Positions 20,281-31,497 of a stretch of 64,000 nt of DNA are shown here, piece after piece. Origin of the DNA: Serripes groenlandicus (Eukaryota; Mollusca; Bivalvia; Cardiida; Cardiidae). The stretch lies in the NCBI GenBank assembly GCA_031761405.1, contig JASEVX010000011.1, forward strand, positions 29,924,629 through 29,988,628, read 5' to 3'. A program made the translations under genes and the position numbers. Every line of letters begins with the position of its first letter. Within the stretch, counting starts at the first letter, position 1. The notes beneath the pieces are model-generated. The model made no database searches, had not been told where the DNA came from, and saw only the letters and a program-made list of their open reading frames with translations.

Positions 20281-20340
20281 CAATAACCCCTTTTCCACAA
20301 ACAACAAATTTGCAACAGACAAGTTTGAACACATCTTAAT
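20281..20340 (-). mobile_element. MITE fragment, left tip
   Basis: ATAACCCCTTTTCCACAAAC, then TTGCAACAGACAAGTTTGAA. Confidence 0.45.
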
Positions 20341-20465
20341 AGCACAAGTACATAATGTGATAGTAGAAATGTTGAAAAGGAAGCTCAGGAAGATCAGAGT
20401 TTGATTTCTTGTTTCCTCATACTTAAGACATTAAATGTCACAAGGAGATAGAAAAATGCAGCCAG

Positions 20466-20930
20466 TCCTGGGCTCAAACCCAGGACCTCTAGCTTTCAGG
20501 GCAAGTACTCTACTGACTAAGCTAACCAAGCCACTTACATGGACTCTCTCCAATTGTGTACAAGTTTGGACTCCGACATACACCCCTGTTTAACTGGAAA
20601 TTCATTCTCAAATTTCGGAATTCCAGTTCCAAGGATGTCATAAATCACACTGCAAGCACTGTTTGACTAACCAAGCCCCTTATTGTCAATTGAATTTCGG
20701 ATTTTTCCAGTGCCAAGGATATCATAAATCACACTGCAAGCGCTATGAGACTGACCAAGCAGTGCTGTCATGGTCCTACAATGGGCTGCAATGTCACAAG
20801 GCCAGTCCTCAGGGCTCAAACCCAGGACCTCCCACCTTCAGGGCAAGTACTCTACTGACTGAGCTAACCTAGCCGCTTACAAGGACTCTCCACAACTGTG
20901 TACAAGTTTGGTCCGCGACATATGGTTACA
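20466..20930 (-). repeat. Two tandem tRNA-like repeat units
   Basis: Minus-strand tRNA-like heads at about 20466-20540 and 20812-20880. Each has box A TTAGCT.AGTCAGTAGAGTA and box B GGTTTGAGCCC. Each is followed on its right by GTGTACAAGTTTGG, and a CAAGGATATCATAAATCACA-type block lies between. Period is about 345 bp. The T-arm does not fold cleanly, so these are tRNA-derived repeats rather than working tRNA genes. Confidence 0.6.
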
Positions 20931-20932
20931 AC

Positions 20933-21195
20933 TGTTGATTGCTCGGTGTTTTACGCCGCTTTCAACGAGTTTTCAGTTATATCATTGTTTCTGGGTATTA
21001 AGTTACCAGTACTACTGATCTATTATCCTGACACCAGCCTGTCAGTCATAATGTTAACCCAGCAGCCCTGAGCACAAGAAAGGCAGCCATTTGTACCAAT
21101 TTTTTAAAGTCTTTGGTAAGACCCGGCCAGGGATCCATCGCAACATGACTCCAGCACCTGAATTGGACGCTCTACCACTACACCATCAAGGCGTT
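20933..21195 (-). mobile_element. SINE family S3, near full length
   Basis: Shared 3' domain (GTGTTTTACGCCGCTTTCAA), S3 body and a minus-strand tRNA-Pro-like head (ATGGTGTAGTGGTAGAGCGT). Confidence 0.85.
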
Positions 21196-21399
21196 GTAAC
21201 ATTAGTTATGGCTTCCCTCCTTTAGCGCGCAGGATTGCAGGGGATACCATTACAACTGATGCAAAGGTTTCAGAATAATTAACACCAGTGATCACTGGTA
21301 ACTCACATGATATAGATGAAATACTACATGTTGGAAGGCTTGCATAAAAGTCCATTCAGAAACACAAACAAACAAGAAAAGGCTTAATATTGTTTCGAC

Positions 21400-21628
21400 C
21401 TTTCCCATATACAGATGCTTTCTGATGACTCTGCAGACAACTTTTGAAAACATTGAGACAAAACGAGAAATTGCTCAAAATGAGCAATTTCTCCTTTTGC
21501 CACAATTATTTCAACTTTTTTCAGTAATTATTTATAACTCCATTTAAAAGAAAGTTCCCGTGTTTTTACATTGATATGTTCGGAGTCGTCCGCCGCTAAT
21601 TTGCTTTACGTTGGAAAGGGTTCAGAGG
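21400..21628 (+). mobile_element. MITE (ACATA), tips eroded
   Basis: CGACCTTTCCCATATACAGA to TTGGAAAGGGTTCA. The CTC/GAG hairpin is perfect and the right arm is diverged (GTCGTCCGCCGC). Confidence 0.8.
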
Positions 21629-21729
21629 AGCGTACATGACCTTAATTACAACACATTATAAGCCTATAATACATTCTTGCCTAATTAGTAATTAGTCCAG
21701 ATATATCCTTGTTTTATTTGGTAAACCCT

Positions 21730-21880
21730 TTAACCCTTTTCCTCATATGACAATTCTGCAGCAGACAATTTTGAACATAATTTGTCAAAAAATATAAAAT
21801 TTTGAGCAATTTCTTCTTTTGTCACTATGTTTTCAAAATGCAATCTGCTGTAGAGGCATCTATATGAGGGAAAGGGTTAA
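21730..21880 (-). mobile_element. MITE (TCATA) with about 80-bp internal deletion
   Basis: TTAACCCTTTTCCTCATATG to TATGAGGGAAAGGGTTAA. The left half of the internal hairpin is missing. Confidence 0.9.
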
Positions 21881-22009
21881 CTTGCAGGGACACAGAAATT
21901 ATCTCTGTAATCCACCTCTCTAGAAATAATCTATTGTGTTTGTAAAATATAATCAGATGCCAATGTGTCTGCCCTGTGGAAACGGTGATCGTGAATCATA
22001 TGAAGAACT

Positions 22010-22390
22010 TTTATTACATCCCTTTCCAACATGCAAACCCATTTTGACGTTTCTGCATCAGACTGTTTTTGAAAACATTGTGGCAATAGGAGAAATAACT
22101 TTTTATAATGAGTAATGTTTTCCTTTTTCCACAAAAAAAAACACCTCCATAAATGAAAGTACAATTGTTGAATCGAGTTGAAATCATTGTGGCAAAGGGA
22201 GAAAAAAATGGGGCAAAAATATGTAATATCTTCATATAAATCACAGTACTGCATGCATGGAGTTGAAAATATTGCAACAAAATTGCTTATTGTATTATAT
22301 TATGAAACTACTCGTTTTGTCGCAATCTTTTCAAAAGTCATATGCTGCAGCAAGCAATAAAATATGTATATACATGTCGGTGGAAAACAA
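22010..22390. mobile_element. Composite of decayed MITE pieces
   Basis: ATCCCTTTCCAACATGCAAA, TTTGAAAACATTGTGGCAAT, CTCCATAAATGAAAGTACAA, GAGTTGAAATCATTGTGGCA and CAAAAGTCATATGCTGCAGC occur in an order needing at least two overlapping copies. Confidence 0.5.
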
Positions 22391-22398
22391 GATTTATC

Positions 22399-22628
22399 TT
22401 AACTCTTTTCCATCTATTAACGGTTTTTTGACACATCTGCAGCAGACAACTTTTGAAAACATTGTAACAAATGGGTAAATTGCTCAAGACGTGCAATTTC
22501 TCCTTTTGCCGCATTGTTTTCAACTTTTTTCAATAGAAATACCAAAAATTATAGAGATTTTCCATATTTTCTAGTAGACATTTTCATACTCGTCTGCTGC
22601 AAATTTTCTGTATGCGGGAAAGGGTTAA
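22399..22628 (+). mobile_element. MITE, complete (ACATA)
   Basis: TTAACTCTTTTCCATCTATT to TATGCGGGAAAGGGTTAA; hairpin AAATTGCTC..CGTGCAATTTC has one mispair. Confidence 0.85.
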
Positions 22629-22886
22629 TCTAGGTGAGCTAGGGGGTTATAAATAGGAGTAGTCGGGGTCGAATAAGTAAAATTTATCCCTTCAGCAAGT
22701 TTGAAAGGGGACTTCAAAAGTCAAGCACAAATCAAGTAGAACCAATAAAATTCATGAACCGTGAAATTTAAAGTATTTAAAACTCTTCCTTACAATGCAC
22801 ATTCACCGAATGTCAGAAATCAAGCAGTATTAAATTCATTAACCTTTTTCTCTTCTAAATCATTAACTAATATTTCATTTTAAGTT

Positions 22887-23114
22887 TCTTCAATCCTTTC
22901 CCACATACAACAGATATGCAGTGAAAACTTTGAAAATATCAAGGCAAAAAAGTGAAAAATCTCTATTAAATAAATACATATCTATTTAATAGAGTTGAAC
23001 ACATTGTAGCAAATCTTTAACAAGAAATTGCTTGTTATTAGCAGATTGTCTTTTTGTAACAACGTTTTCCAGATTTGTCCGCTGCAGATCCTTCTGTAAG
23101 TTAGAAAGAGTTAA
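22887..23114 (-). mobile_element. MITE (ACATA), diverged
   Basis: ATCCTTTCCCACATACAACA to TTAGAAAGAGTTAA. A short new tip TTAACCCTTTCCCTCC starts on its last TTAA and stops after about 16 bases. Confidence 0.75.
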
Positions 23115-23365
23115 CCCTTTCCCTCCTACGCAGCAAGGGACAACAATCAAGCCGGCAGCTTAAACAGAAGATGCCTTTCTAACAGTCAACTTTATAATGA
23201 AGTTATTTCTCTGATTCCCACAATGTTTCCAAAAATTATTACTCCTATTGTTCAGACAATTTAGTTATTATCCTCAGATGTATTCAAAGCAGATAGCTCT
23301 GTGTTATGATATTTGAACGAATACTGAATGCCATTGCACCCAATAACAAGAAAATAACAGTTACA

Positions 23366-24943
23366 AACTAGAGATTGCTTTTTTGAAAAAGCGCTTGTCT
23401 CCCCATTTGTGTGGTCGTAGGGGAGGAAAAGAAATGATGGAGATGAATTTTTTAGTTTTGGACTGGAGATGAAGCAACAGTGACAATCCTCAGTTATTGA
23501 GGGGAAACCATTTTTCAGCTGAGGGTTACCATGACCTTGGTCTTTGACCTAGTGACCTCAAAATCAATAGGGGTCATTTGCTGCTGGTGACCAACCTGCA
23601 CAAGTATGAAGTTCCTGGACCCAAGCAATCTTCAGTTATTGAGCGGAAACCATTTTTCAGCCAAAGGTCACCGCGACCTTGACCTTTGACATACTGACAT
23701 CAAATATCAATAGGGGTCATCTACAGGTTAGGACCAAGCTGCACACCAAGTATGAAGTTCCTGGGTATAAGCGTTCTTGAGTTATTGAGTAAAACACATT
23801 TTTCAGCTGAAGGTTACCGTGACCTTCGACATTTGACCTTGTGACCTCAAAATCAACAAATTCAAAAAAGGTCATTTACTGGTTAGGACCAACCTGCACA
23901 CCAGGTATGAAGTTCCTCAACATAAGCATTCTTTAGTTATTGAGAGGAAACCATTTTTCAGCTGAAGGTTACCATGACCTTGACCTTTAAGCTAGTGACC
24001 TCAAAATCAATAGGGGTCATCTACTGGTGGTGACCAACCTGCACACCAAGTATTAACTTCCATGGCCAAAGCATTCTACAGTTATTAAGCAAAAACAATG
24101 TTTCAGCTCATTGTCACTGTGACCTTTCAGCTCAAGGTCACAGTGACCTTGACTTTGACCTCAAAATTAATAGGGTCTTCTACTGGGCATGGCCAACCTG
24201 CATACCAAGTATGAAGTTCCTCGGCCCAAGCGTTCTTCAGTTATTGAGCGGAAACTATTTTTTACCTCACAAGGTCACCATGACCTTGACCTTTGACCTT
24301 CTGACATCAAAATCAATAGGAGTCATCTACTGGTCATGACCAACCTGCATACCAAGTATGAAGATCCTATGCCCAAGCGTTCTTCAGTTATTGAGCGGAA
24401 ACAAGTGTGACGGATGTGACCTTGATCACTGTGACCTTGATCACTGTGACCTTGACCTTTGACCTAGTGACCTTAAAATTAATAGGGGTCATTTGCTGGT
24501 GGTGACCAACCTGCACATCAAGTATGAAGTTCCTGGGCCCAAGCAAAAACTATTTATCAGCTCATTGTCACTGTGACCTTTCAAGCTCATGGTCACTGTG
24601 ACCTTGACTTTAGACGTACTGACCTCAAAATCAATAGGGGTCTTCTACTAGGCATCGCCAACCTGCATACCAAGTATGGAGTTCCTCAGCCAAAGCGTTC
24701 TTCAGTTATTGAGCGGAAACCATTTTTTACCTCACAAGGTCACCATGACCTTGACCTTTGACGTACTGACCTCAAAATCAATAGGGGTCAGCTACTGGTC
24801 ATGACCAACCTGCATAATAAGTATGAAGTTCCTACGCCCAAGCGTTCTTCAGTTATTGAGCGGAAACAAGTGTGACAGCCGGAAGGACGGAAGGACGGAC
24901 GGAACGGGCAAATATGTCACCCCAATGTAATGGGGGAGACATA
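23366..24943 (+). mobile_element. P1 pearl-like element, copy 2
   Basis: Same ends, linker, 3' hairpin and unit order as 2726-4289, differing by scattered substitutions and small length changes such as an added GACCTTGATCACTGT stretch near 24420. Exact AGGTCA-N3-TGACCT palindromes occur at 24135-24149, 24272-24286 and 24737-24751. Confidence 0.85.
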
Positions 24944-25154
24944 ATTTACCAACAAGAAAGGCTATACACAACACAGAACTCAAGTTTTACAATGAGCATG
25001 TAACTCTTACCTGATGGCCTACTTGTTATCTCCCTTTTAAATATCACAGAGGTGCCCACATTTTAGTGCTTGCTTATTGTCTTGCCCTGAAAGATAAAAT
25101 TTGCAAGATTACAATTTCATATGTGTTTACTAAGTATTCCTCATGCAAAATTTT

Positions 25155-25329
25155 GCAACCTTTACCACATACAACAAATCAGAGGACTTTGCAAAACTCT
25201 CTACGAACGACAACCTCATTATTGAACATAGATGATTGTGACAAATGGAAAAACAATTTCTCATCATGCTTTTATGTTTTCATAAATCAGCTGCTGCATG
25301 CAGACGTGTCAAAACAGTTGGCATGCTAT
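25155..25329 (-). mobile_element. MITE remnant (ACATA)
   Basis: AACCTTTACCACATACAACA, GATTGTGACAAATGG and GCAGACGTGTCAAAACAG mark a strongly decayed copy next to the following element. Confidence 0.5.
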
Positions 25330-25606
25330 GCAACCCTTTCCCACATGTAGACGCATTTTGACGCCTCTGCAGCAGACGACTTGTGAAAACTATGTGGCAG
25401 AAAGAGAAATTGCTCAAAACAAGAAATATTACCTTTTGCCACAAAGTTTTTAACTTTTTTCAGTAATTATACTTTTATTTATAGGGACTTTTCATGTTTT
25501 TGCCCGATAGCTTGCAAAGTTGGCCGCTGCATATTTTGTCACAATATTGTCAAAAGCCGCCTACTGCAAAGGCATCAGAGAGTGTCTATATGTGGGAAAG
25601 GGTTAA
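25329..25606 (+). mobile_element. MITE, chimeric (left arm on both ends)
   Basis: The left end is AACCCTTTCCCACATGTAGA, with hairpin and right arm in + orientation, but the right tip (GGCATCAGAGAGTGTCTATA, then GTGGGAAAGGGTTAA) belongs to an element in - orientation. Confidence 0.75.
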
Positions 25607-25687
25607 TGGCTTTAATATGACCTGACTAGAGGATCGCACCCTGCTCTCCTACTCCAGATGCTTAATAGCTTAACTGAGCTACAGAGA

Positions 25688-25894
25688 TTTTACCCTTTCC
25701 TACATACAAGAAATCTGCAGCAGACGACTTTGAAAACCCTTTAAATGAAAAAACAATAATTGAATAGAGTTGAAAACATGGCGACGAAAGGGGAAATTGC
25801 TCGTTTTGAGCAATTTCTTCTTTTGACAGCATGTTTTCAAAAAGCTGTCGGCTGCAGACGGGGTCAGAAAGCATCTAAATGAAGGAAAGGGTTG
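25688..25894 (-). mobile_element. MITE (mixed tips)
   Basis: TTTACCCTTTCCTACATACA to ATGAAGGAAAGGGTTGA; the CTC/GAG hairpin is perfect, and the AACATCTAGGCAAAAA part is missing. Confidence 0.8.
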
Positions 25895-26189
25895 ACACAA
25901 ATGTTTCATGTTTATAAACTATAAAAGATGGCATTTCCCATAAACAAATATTCCTACAAATATCAGTCAATCAATTAAGCTATAAATGCGCTGTAATCTG
26001 ATCCTGTGCTGCCATAATGAGAGACAGTCAATATCAGAACAGAGCAGAACAGAAAGTTTATATACAACACAAGCTTATAAGCTCAATTTGTGAATAACAC
26101 ACATAATCAACATTACATGGTATTGAAAATAGTCATCATTCAACTGATGGTTTTCAAAGTAAATTCATTTGGTAGTTAGATACATGATG

Positions 26190-26421
26190 TTAACCCTTTA
26201 CCTCATTCGATAATTCTGCAGCGATGACTTTGAACATATTTTGTCAAAAACTGGAAAATCTCAATAATTGAATGGATAACATAGGACTTAAAGTGGAAAA
26301 CAACATTGTGGCAAAAGGAGAAATTGCACGTTTTGTGCAATTTCTTCTTTTGTCACTATGTTTTCAAAAAGCCGTCTGCTGCAGAGGCGTCAGAAAGCGT
26401 CTATTTGAGGTAAAGGGTTAA
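26190..26421 (-). mobile_element. MITE, complete (TCATA), CAC/GTG hairpin
   Basis: TTAACCCTTTACCTCATTCG to TTTGAGGTAAAGGGTTAA: the matching C-to-A and G-to-T changes (TTTACC/GGTAAA) keep the two tips complementary. Confidence 0.9.
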
Positions 26422-26533
26422 ATAGATTGTCCTTGAATAATGAGTCTAGTTGAACCAAGTTAGATACTAAATATATATATGTATCTAAGTTGGGAAATAA
26501 CTCAAAATGATCAGTTAAAACCTGGCATCACAT

Positions 26534-26752
26534 TTAATCCTTTCCTACTGACAGATGTATTTTGATGCGTCAGTGCAGCAGACGACTTTTGATAACATTG
26601 TGACAATAGGATTTTAACTTGTTCATTATGAGCAATATTTTATTTTGCCAAAATATTTCAACTCTATTCAATATAAATATTTTCATTTATAGAGATTTTC
26701 CATATTTTTAAGTTTTCAAAGTTATATCTGTTGCATTGTGGGAAAGGGTTAA
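26534..26752 (+). mobile_element. MITE, complete, old (ACATA)
   Basis: TTAATCCTTTCCTACTGACA to TTGTGGGAAAGGGTTAA; the hairpin is loosened. Confidence 0.8.
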
Positions 26753-26928
26753 TAGAAACACTGTAAGCTATATCTTTAGGAAATGGAAATAATAAATATT
26801 TTACAATTGGATGATTTATAAAGTCAAAAACCTGTGCTAAAAACTACCTTGGAATAACAATTCTAATAGCAACCATATTTTTAGTTTCCCATGCAATTAC
26901 TCATTTTCTGCGTAAATGACCCTTCAAT

Positions 26929-27157
26929 TAACCCTTTCCCTCATACGGCAATTCTGCAGCAGACGACTTTGAACATATTTTGTCAAAACATAGAAAATCT
27001 CTATAACTGAATGGATAACCTATGACAAAAAGTGGAAAACATTGTGGCAAAAGGAGAAATTGCACGTTTTGTGCAATTTCTTCTTTTGTCACTATGTTTT
27101 CAAAAAGCCGTCTGCTGCAGAGGCGTCAGAAAGCGTCTATATGAGGGAAAGGGTTAA
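26929..27157 (-). mobile_element. MITE, complete (TCATA), near-consensus
   Basis: TTAACCCTTTCCCTCATACG to TATGAGGGAAAGGGTTAA, 229 bp, CAC/GTG hairpin, no obvious damage. Confidence 0.97.
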
Positions 27158-27510
27158 AGACCAAAGTCCAGAATGTTGTATTCCCATGGGTGGTCTTAAT
27201 ATACACAAGTTTTCCAGAAAAGTTTCAATTTCTGGCACTTTCATCATATTTTCACTTTTAGACCAGAAATTGTCCATGTCCTCTGCATCAGGTTCGATGT
27301 ACTGGTATAAGTGTAGTCAGATCTTGCTTCTATGGATTCTCTATATCATAAATACCTACATTGTGGGTACATAAAAGCATCATCTCACAGAGACGATTCT
27401 TTTGATGACCAACAGTTTCGGAAGTCAAATAAGTATTTTAGACTATGCAAAATGACCCTTACCTAGAGCTCTGGGAAAAGGTAAAATAATTTTCCGTTTG
27501 CTGAAAAGTG
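27158..27510. other. Mostly unassigned; part of a foldback arm
   Basis: ATTGTGGGTACATAAAAGCA..CATCTCACAGAGACGATTCTTTTG (about 27360-27407) matches the middle of the 39685-39759 foldback. The rest is not recognised. Confidence 0.5.
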
Positions 27511-27710
27511 TATAACCCTTTCACATCTGCAGATGCATTTTGACGCAATAGCAGCAGACGACTTTGAAAACAATGTGGCCAAAGGTGAAATTGCTCATGA
27601 TGAGCCACAATGTTTTCAACTTTATTTAACAATTAAACTATATTTTATGGAGATTTTTCACGTTTTTGTCACCATATTTTCAAAGTCGTCTGCTGCAGAA
27701 TTTGTGTGTT
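27511..27710 (+). mobile_element. MITE (ACATA), decayed
   Basis: TATAACCCTTTCACATCTGC, a shortened hairpin, then AAAGTCGTCTGCTGCAGAAT; the right tip is lost. Confidence 0.7.
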
Positions 27711-27884
27711 TAGTTTATGGATTTATAGTATTCCAAAATGATTACATAAAAGCTAGATGACTATTGACCAGCTCCATTGTTCCATTGTCATGAAATAAAG
27801 ATCATCATCATAGTTGCTAGGCAACCATTTATAACAGTTACACTTACTTCTTTTATACAACACTTAAATAACACCATCATAACA

Positions 27885-30295
27885 TTCATCATTTCCCAAC
27901 TACAACAAATCTGCAGCAGAATTAAGACTTTAATAGTAAACATTAAGTCAACTAGAGATTGCTTTTTTGAAAAAGCGCTTGTCTCCCCATTTGTGTGGCC
28001 GTAGGGGAGGAAAAGATATGATGGAGTCAAAATCAATAGCGGTCATCCACAGATTAGGACCAACCTGCACACCAAGTATGAAGTTCCAGGGCATAAGCAT
28101 TCTTGAGTTATTGAGTAAAAATGATTTTTCAGCTGAAGGTTACCGTGACCTTGACCTTTGGCCTTGTGATCTCAAAATCAAACAAAATAAATAGGGGTCA
28201 TCTACTTATTCGGACCAACCTGCACACTAAGTATGAGTAATTGAGTAAAAAAAAATTGTTCAGGTAAATGTTACTGTGACCTTGACCTCTGACCTTGTGA
28301 CCTCAAAATCAAACAAAATCAATAGGGGTCATCTACTGGTTAGGACCAACGTGCGAAACCAAGTATGAAGTTCCTCGACATAATCATTCTTTAGTTATTG
28401 AGCGGAAACCATATTTTCAGCTGAAGGTTACCATGACCTTGACCTAGTGACCTCAAAATCAATAGGGGTCATTTGCTGGTGGTGACCAACCTGCACACCA
28501 AGTATTAAGTTTCTGGGCCCAAGCATTTTTCAGTTATTGAGCGGAAACCATTTTTCAGCCCGAGATCACCATGACCTTTGACCTACTGACCTCAAAATCA
28601 ATAGGGGTCATCTACAGGTTAGGACCAACCTGCACACCAAGTATGAAGTTCCTGGGCATAAGCGTTCTTGAGTTATTGAGTAAAAACTATTTTTAAACTG
28701 AAGGTTACCGTGACCTTGACATTTCACCTTGTGACCTCAAAATCAAACAAAATCAATAAGGTTCATCTACTGGTCAGGACCAACCTGCACACCAGGTATG
28801 AAGTTACTCGACATAAGCATTCTTTAGTTATTGAGCGGAAACCATTTTTCAGCTGAATGTTACCATGACCTTGACCTTTGACCTAGTAACCTCAAAAACA
28901 ATAGGGGTCATCTGCTGGTGGTGATCAACTTGCACACCAAGTATTAACTTCCATGGCCAAAGCATTCTACAGTAATTAAGCAAAAACTATTTCTCAGTTC
29001 ATTGTAAATGTGACCTTGACCTTTTACCTTGTGACCTCAAAATCAAACGAAATCAATAAGGGTCATCTACTGGTTAGGACCAACCTGCACACCAGGTATG
29101 AAGTTCCTCAACATAAGCATTCTTTAGTTATTGAGCGGAAACCATTTTTCAGCTGAAGGTTACCATTACCTTGACCTTGACCTTTGACCTAGTGACCTCA
29201 AAATCAATAGGGATCATCTGCTGCTGTTGACCAACCTGCACCCCAAGTATTAACTTCCATGGCCAAAGTCATTAAGCAAAAACAATTTTTTAGCTCATTG
29301 TCATTGTGACCTTTCAGCTCAAGGTCACTGTGACCTTGACTTTAAATGTATTGACCTAAAAATCAATAGGGGTCTTCTACTGGGCATGGCAAACCTTCAT
29401 ACCAAGTAAGGAGTTCTTGGGCTCAAGCGTTCTTCAGTTCTTGAGTGGTAACCATTTTTAACCTCACAAGGTCACCATGACTTTGACCTTGACCTTCTGA
29501 TATCAAAATCAATAGGGGTCATCTACTGGTTATGACAAACATGCATACCAGATATGAAGTTCCTACGTCCAAGCGTTCTTCAGTTATCGAGCTGAAACAA
29601 GTGTGATAGACGTGACCTTGACCACTGGGACCTTGACCTTTGACCTAGTGATCTCAAAATCAATAGAGGTCATTTGCTGGTAGTGACCAACCTGCACACC
29701 AAGTATGAAGTTCATGGGCCCAAGCAAAAACAATTTTTCAGCTCATTGTCACTGTGACCTTTCAGGTCAAGGTCACTGTGACCTTGACTTTAGACGTACT
29801 GACCTCAAAATCGATAGGGGTCTTCTACTGAGAATGGCCAACCTGCATACTAAGTATGGAGTTCCTCGGTCCAAGCATTCTTCAGTTATTGAGCGGAAAC
29901 CATGTTTTACCTCACAAGGACACCATGACCTTGACCTTTGACCTTCTGACATCAAAATCAATAGGGGTCAGCTACTGGTCATGACCAACCTGCATACCAA
30001 GTATGAATTAGTTCCTACGCCCAAGCGTTCTTCAGTTATTGAGCGGAAACAAGTGTGAAAGACGGAAGGAGGGAGGGACGGAGGGACGGAAGGAGGGAGG
30101 GACGGAGGGACGGAAGGACGGAAAGGGCAAAAACAATATGTCACCCCAATGTATGGGGGAGACATAAAAATATTGAAAACCTCTCCAAATGAAATTAGAA
30201 TTATTGAATCGAGTTGAAATCATTGTGGCATGTAAAAGGAGAAATCGTTCATCATGAGCATTTCCTCCTTTTGCCACAATTGTTTGCAATGTAAG
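27885..30295 (-). mobile_element. MITE (ACATA) split by P1 pearl copy 3
   Basis: Left piece about 27885-27949 (CATTTCCCAACTACAACAAA, CTGCAGCAG) and right piece about 30169-30295 (TATTGAAAACCTCTCCAAAT, GAGTTGAAATCATTGTGGCA) are consecutive parts of one MITE. This fixes both ends of the inserted pearl. Confidence 0.7.
27950..30168 (+). mobile_element. P1 pearl-like element, copy 3 (longer core)
   Basis: It has the same 5' hairpin, GGGAGGGACGG-rich linker and CCCCAATGTATGGGGGAGAC end as copies 1 and 2, but about 14 core units in a partly different order. Exact AGGTCA-N3-TGACCT palindromes are at 29322-29336 and 29770-29784. Confidence 0.85.
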
Positions 30296-30336
30296 TATGA
30301 AATAATTTGAGAGTGAATCCTTTTGCAATAATTTCA

Positions 30337-30410
30337 AAGCCTTTGCTATGACCCTAGTGGGGATCAAACTCTTGTCTCCCGCACCTAATAGGGGGAACTC
30401 TTACCACTAT
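30337..30410 (-). mobile_element. SINE family S3 head fragment
   Basis: AAAGCCTTTGCTATGACCCT, GGGATCAAACTCTTGTCTCC and GCACCTAATAGGGGGAACTC match the S3 tRNA-like head; the body is missing. Confidence 0.6.
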
Positions 30411-30593
30411 TATTACTATGGAGTTACAAAAAATAAAGTATGACAATTGACAAAATAGTGAACATGCTATTATTGGGCCCAATATAATTAAATAGCACAT
30501 CGATATATATTCATGTGATATTCAACAGATTATCTAACATAATATTAGAATTAACTGCTTTGAAAATAATCGTGTCCGAACACCCAGGGTAAG

Positions 30594-30710
30594 CTTAACT
30601 AGCTCAGTGGTAATAAGTGACACAGGCTATCAATATAGGGGTTTTGAGTTTGAACCCCCATATTGGCCTATTTTCTTTCTGACATTTGACAAAAGTCAAT
30701 GTGACATGTG
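30594..30710 (+). mobile_element. SINE family S2 head with box A and B, interrupted
   Basis: AACTAGCTCAGTGGTAATAA (box A) and GTTTGAACCCCC (box B), then GACATTTGACAAAAGTCAAT of the S2 body. The body resumes at 31492 (TTATTCGTCTTCCACTC) after the inserted element. Confidence 0.75.
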
Positions 30711-31485
30711 CATGCTTACCAACCTTTTCTCATCCTCAAGGGGGAGTTTCATAATCTCAAAGTGGGGGATTGGGGTTTGAAGGGGGAGATTTTCAGCACC
30801 ATGAATTTAACAGTAGAAATGTTCACAATAGAACGGAATTTAGATAACTATGCAGGGATACATGTACAATACTTTCAATATTTAATATAGGAAAATAACT
30901 AAAAAGACTCATTTTGAGAATGTTTTCTATTAAACAGATTATTTTCAACTGTATATTAGCATTTAAGTATTATTTTGGCATGTTTTCAAATCTGTCCATT
31001 GATATTTAGAAATGTTTTAACTGTGGTTAACTAGAAAATCACGCAAGTTGTCTGTTATGTCAAAGACTTTCATATTACATCCAAGAAAATAAAAATATTA
31101 ACAACATTTTAATTTGTAGACATACTTTTGAATAAAAAATACGGGTACCAATGGAATAAAGACACATGGAGAAGAAATATACATACATGTATTAATCATT
31201 TAGTTGAGCTACACACATTGTTTTGAACTTGTTGAAAGAAACGGCCTTTTATCAGTGACAATATGTTAAAAAGTTGATATTAGAAAATGATTGTAGTAAT
31301 TTCCAGTACATCTATCCTCATGATTTGATTTAAAAAAAAGAAAAAAAAAATATTTTTTTTTTTCTTTTTTTTTTAAATTTTCGAATTTTCGAAAATCGTG
31401 AGTTTCTCCCTCACGATCGTGGGGGTGGGGTTACGCCCTTCAAATCGTGAGACTCACGATTGAATCTGGAGGGTTGGTAAGCATG
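30711..31485. mobile_element. Unclassified DNA transposon, non-autonomous, in a SINE
   Basis: Perfect 14-bp inverted ends CATGCTTACCAACC / GGTTGGTAAGCATG, flanked by CATGTG at 30705-30710 and 31486-31491. Removing it restores the S2 SINE. It contains an A/T palindrome (about 31331-31375) and several CGTGAG/CTCACG inversions near the right end. No transposase frame is present. The family is not recognised. Confidence 0.75.
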
Positions 31486-31497
31486 CATGTGTTATTC

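Noticed and set aside
27042..27374. Open frames with FFCHYVFKK and SAAEASESVYMRERV-type peptides, repeated many times in the window
   Set aside because: They recur because MITE copies recur; the peptide is the MITE arm and hairpin read in one frame, and many copies have stops or shifts.
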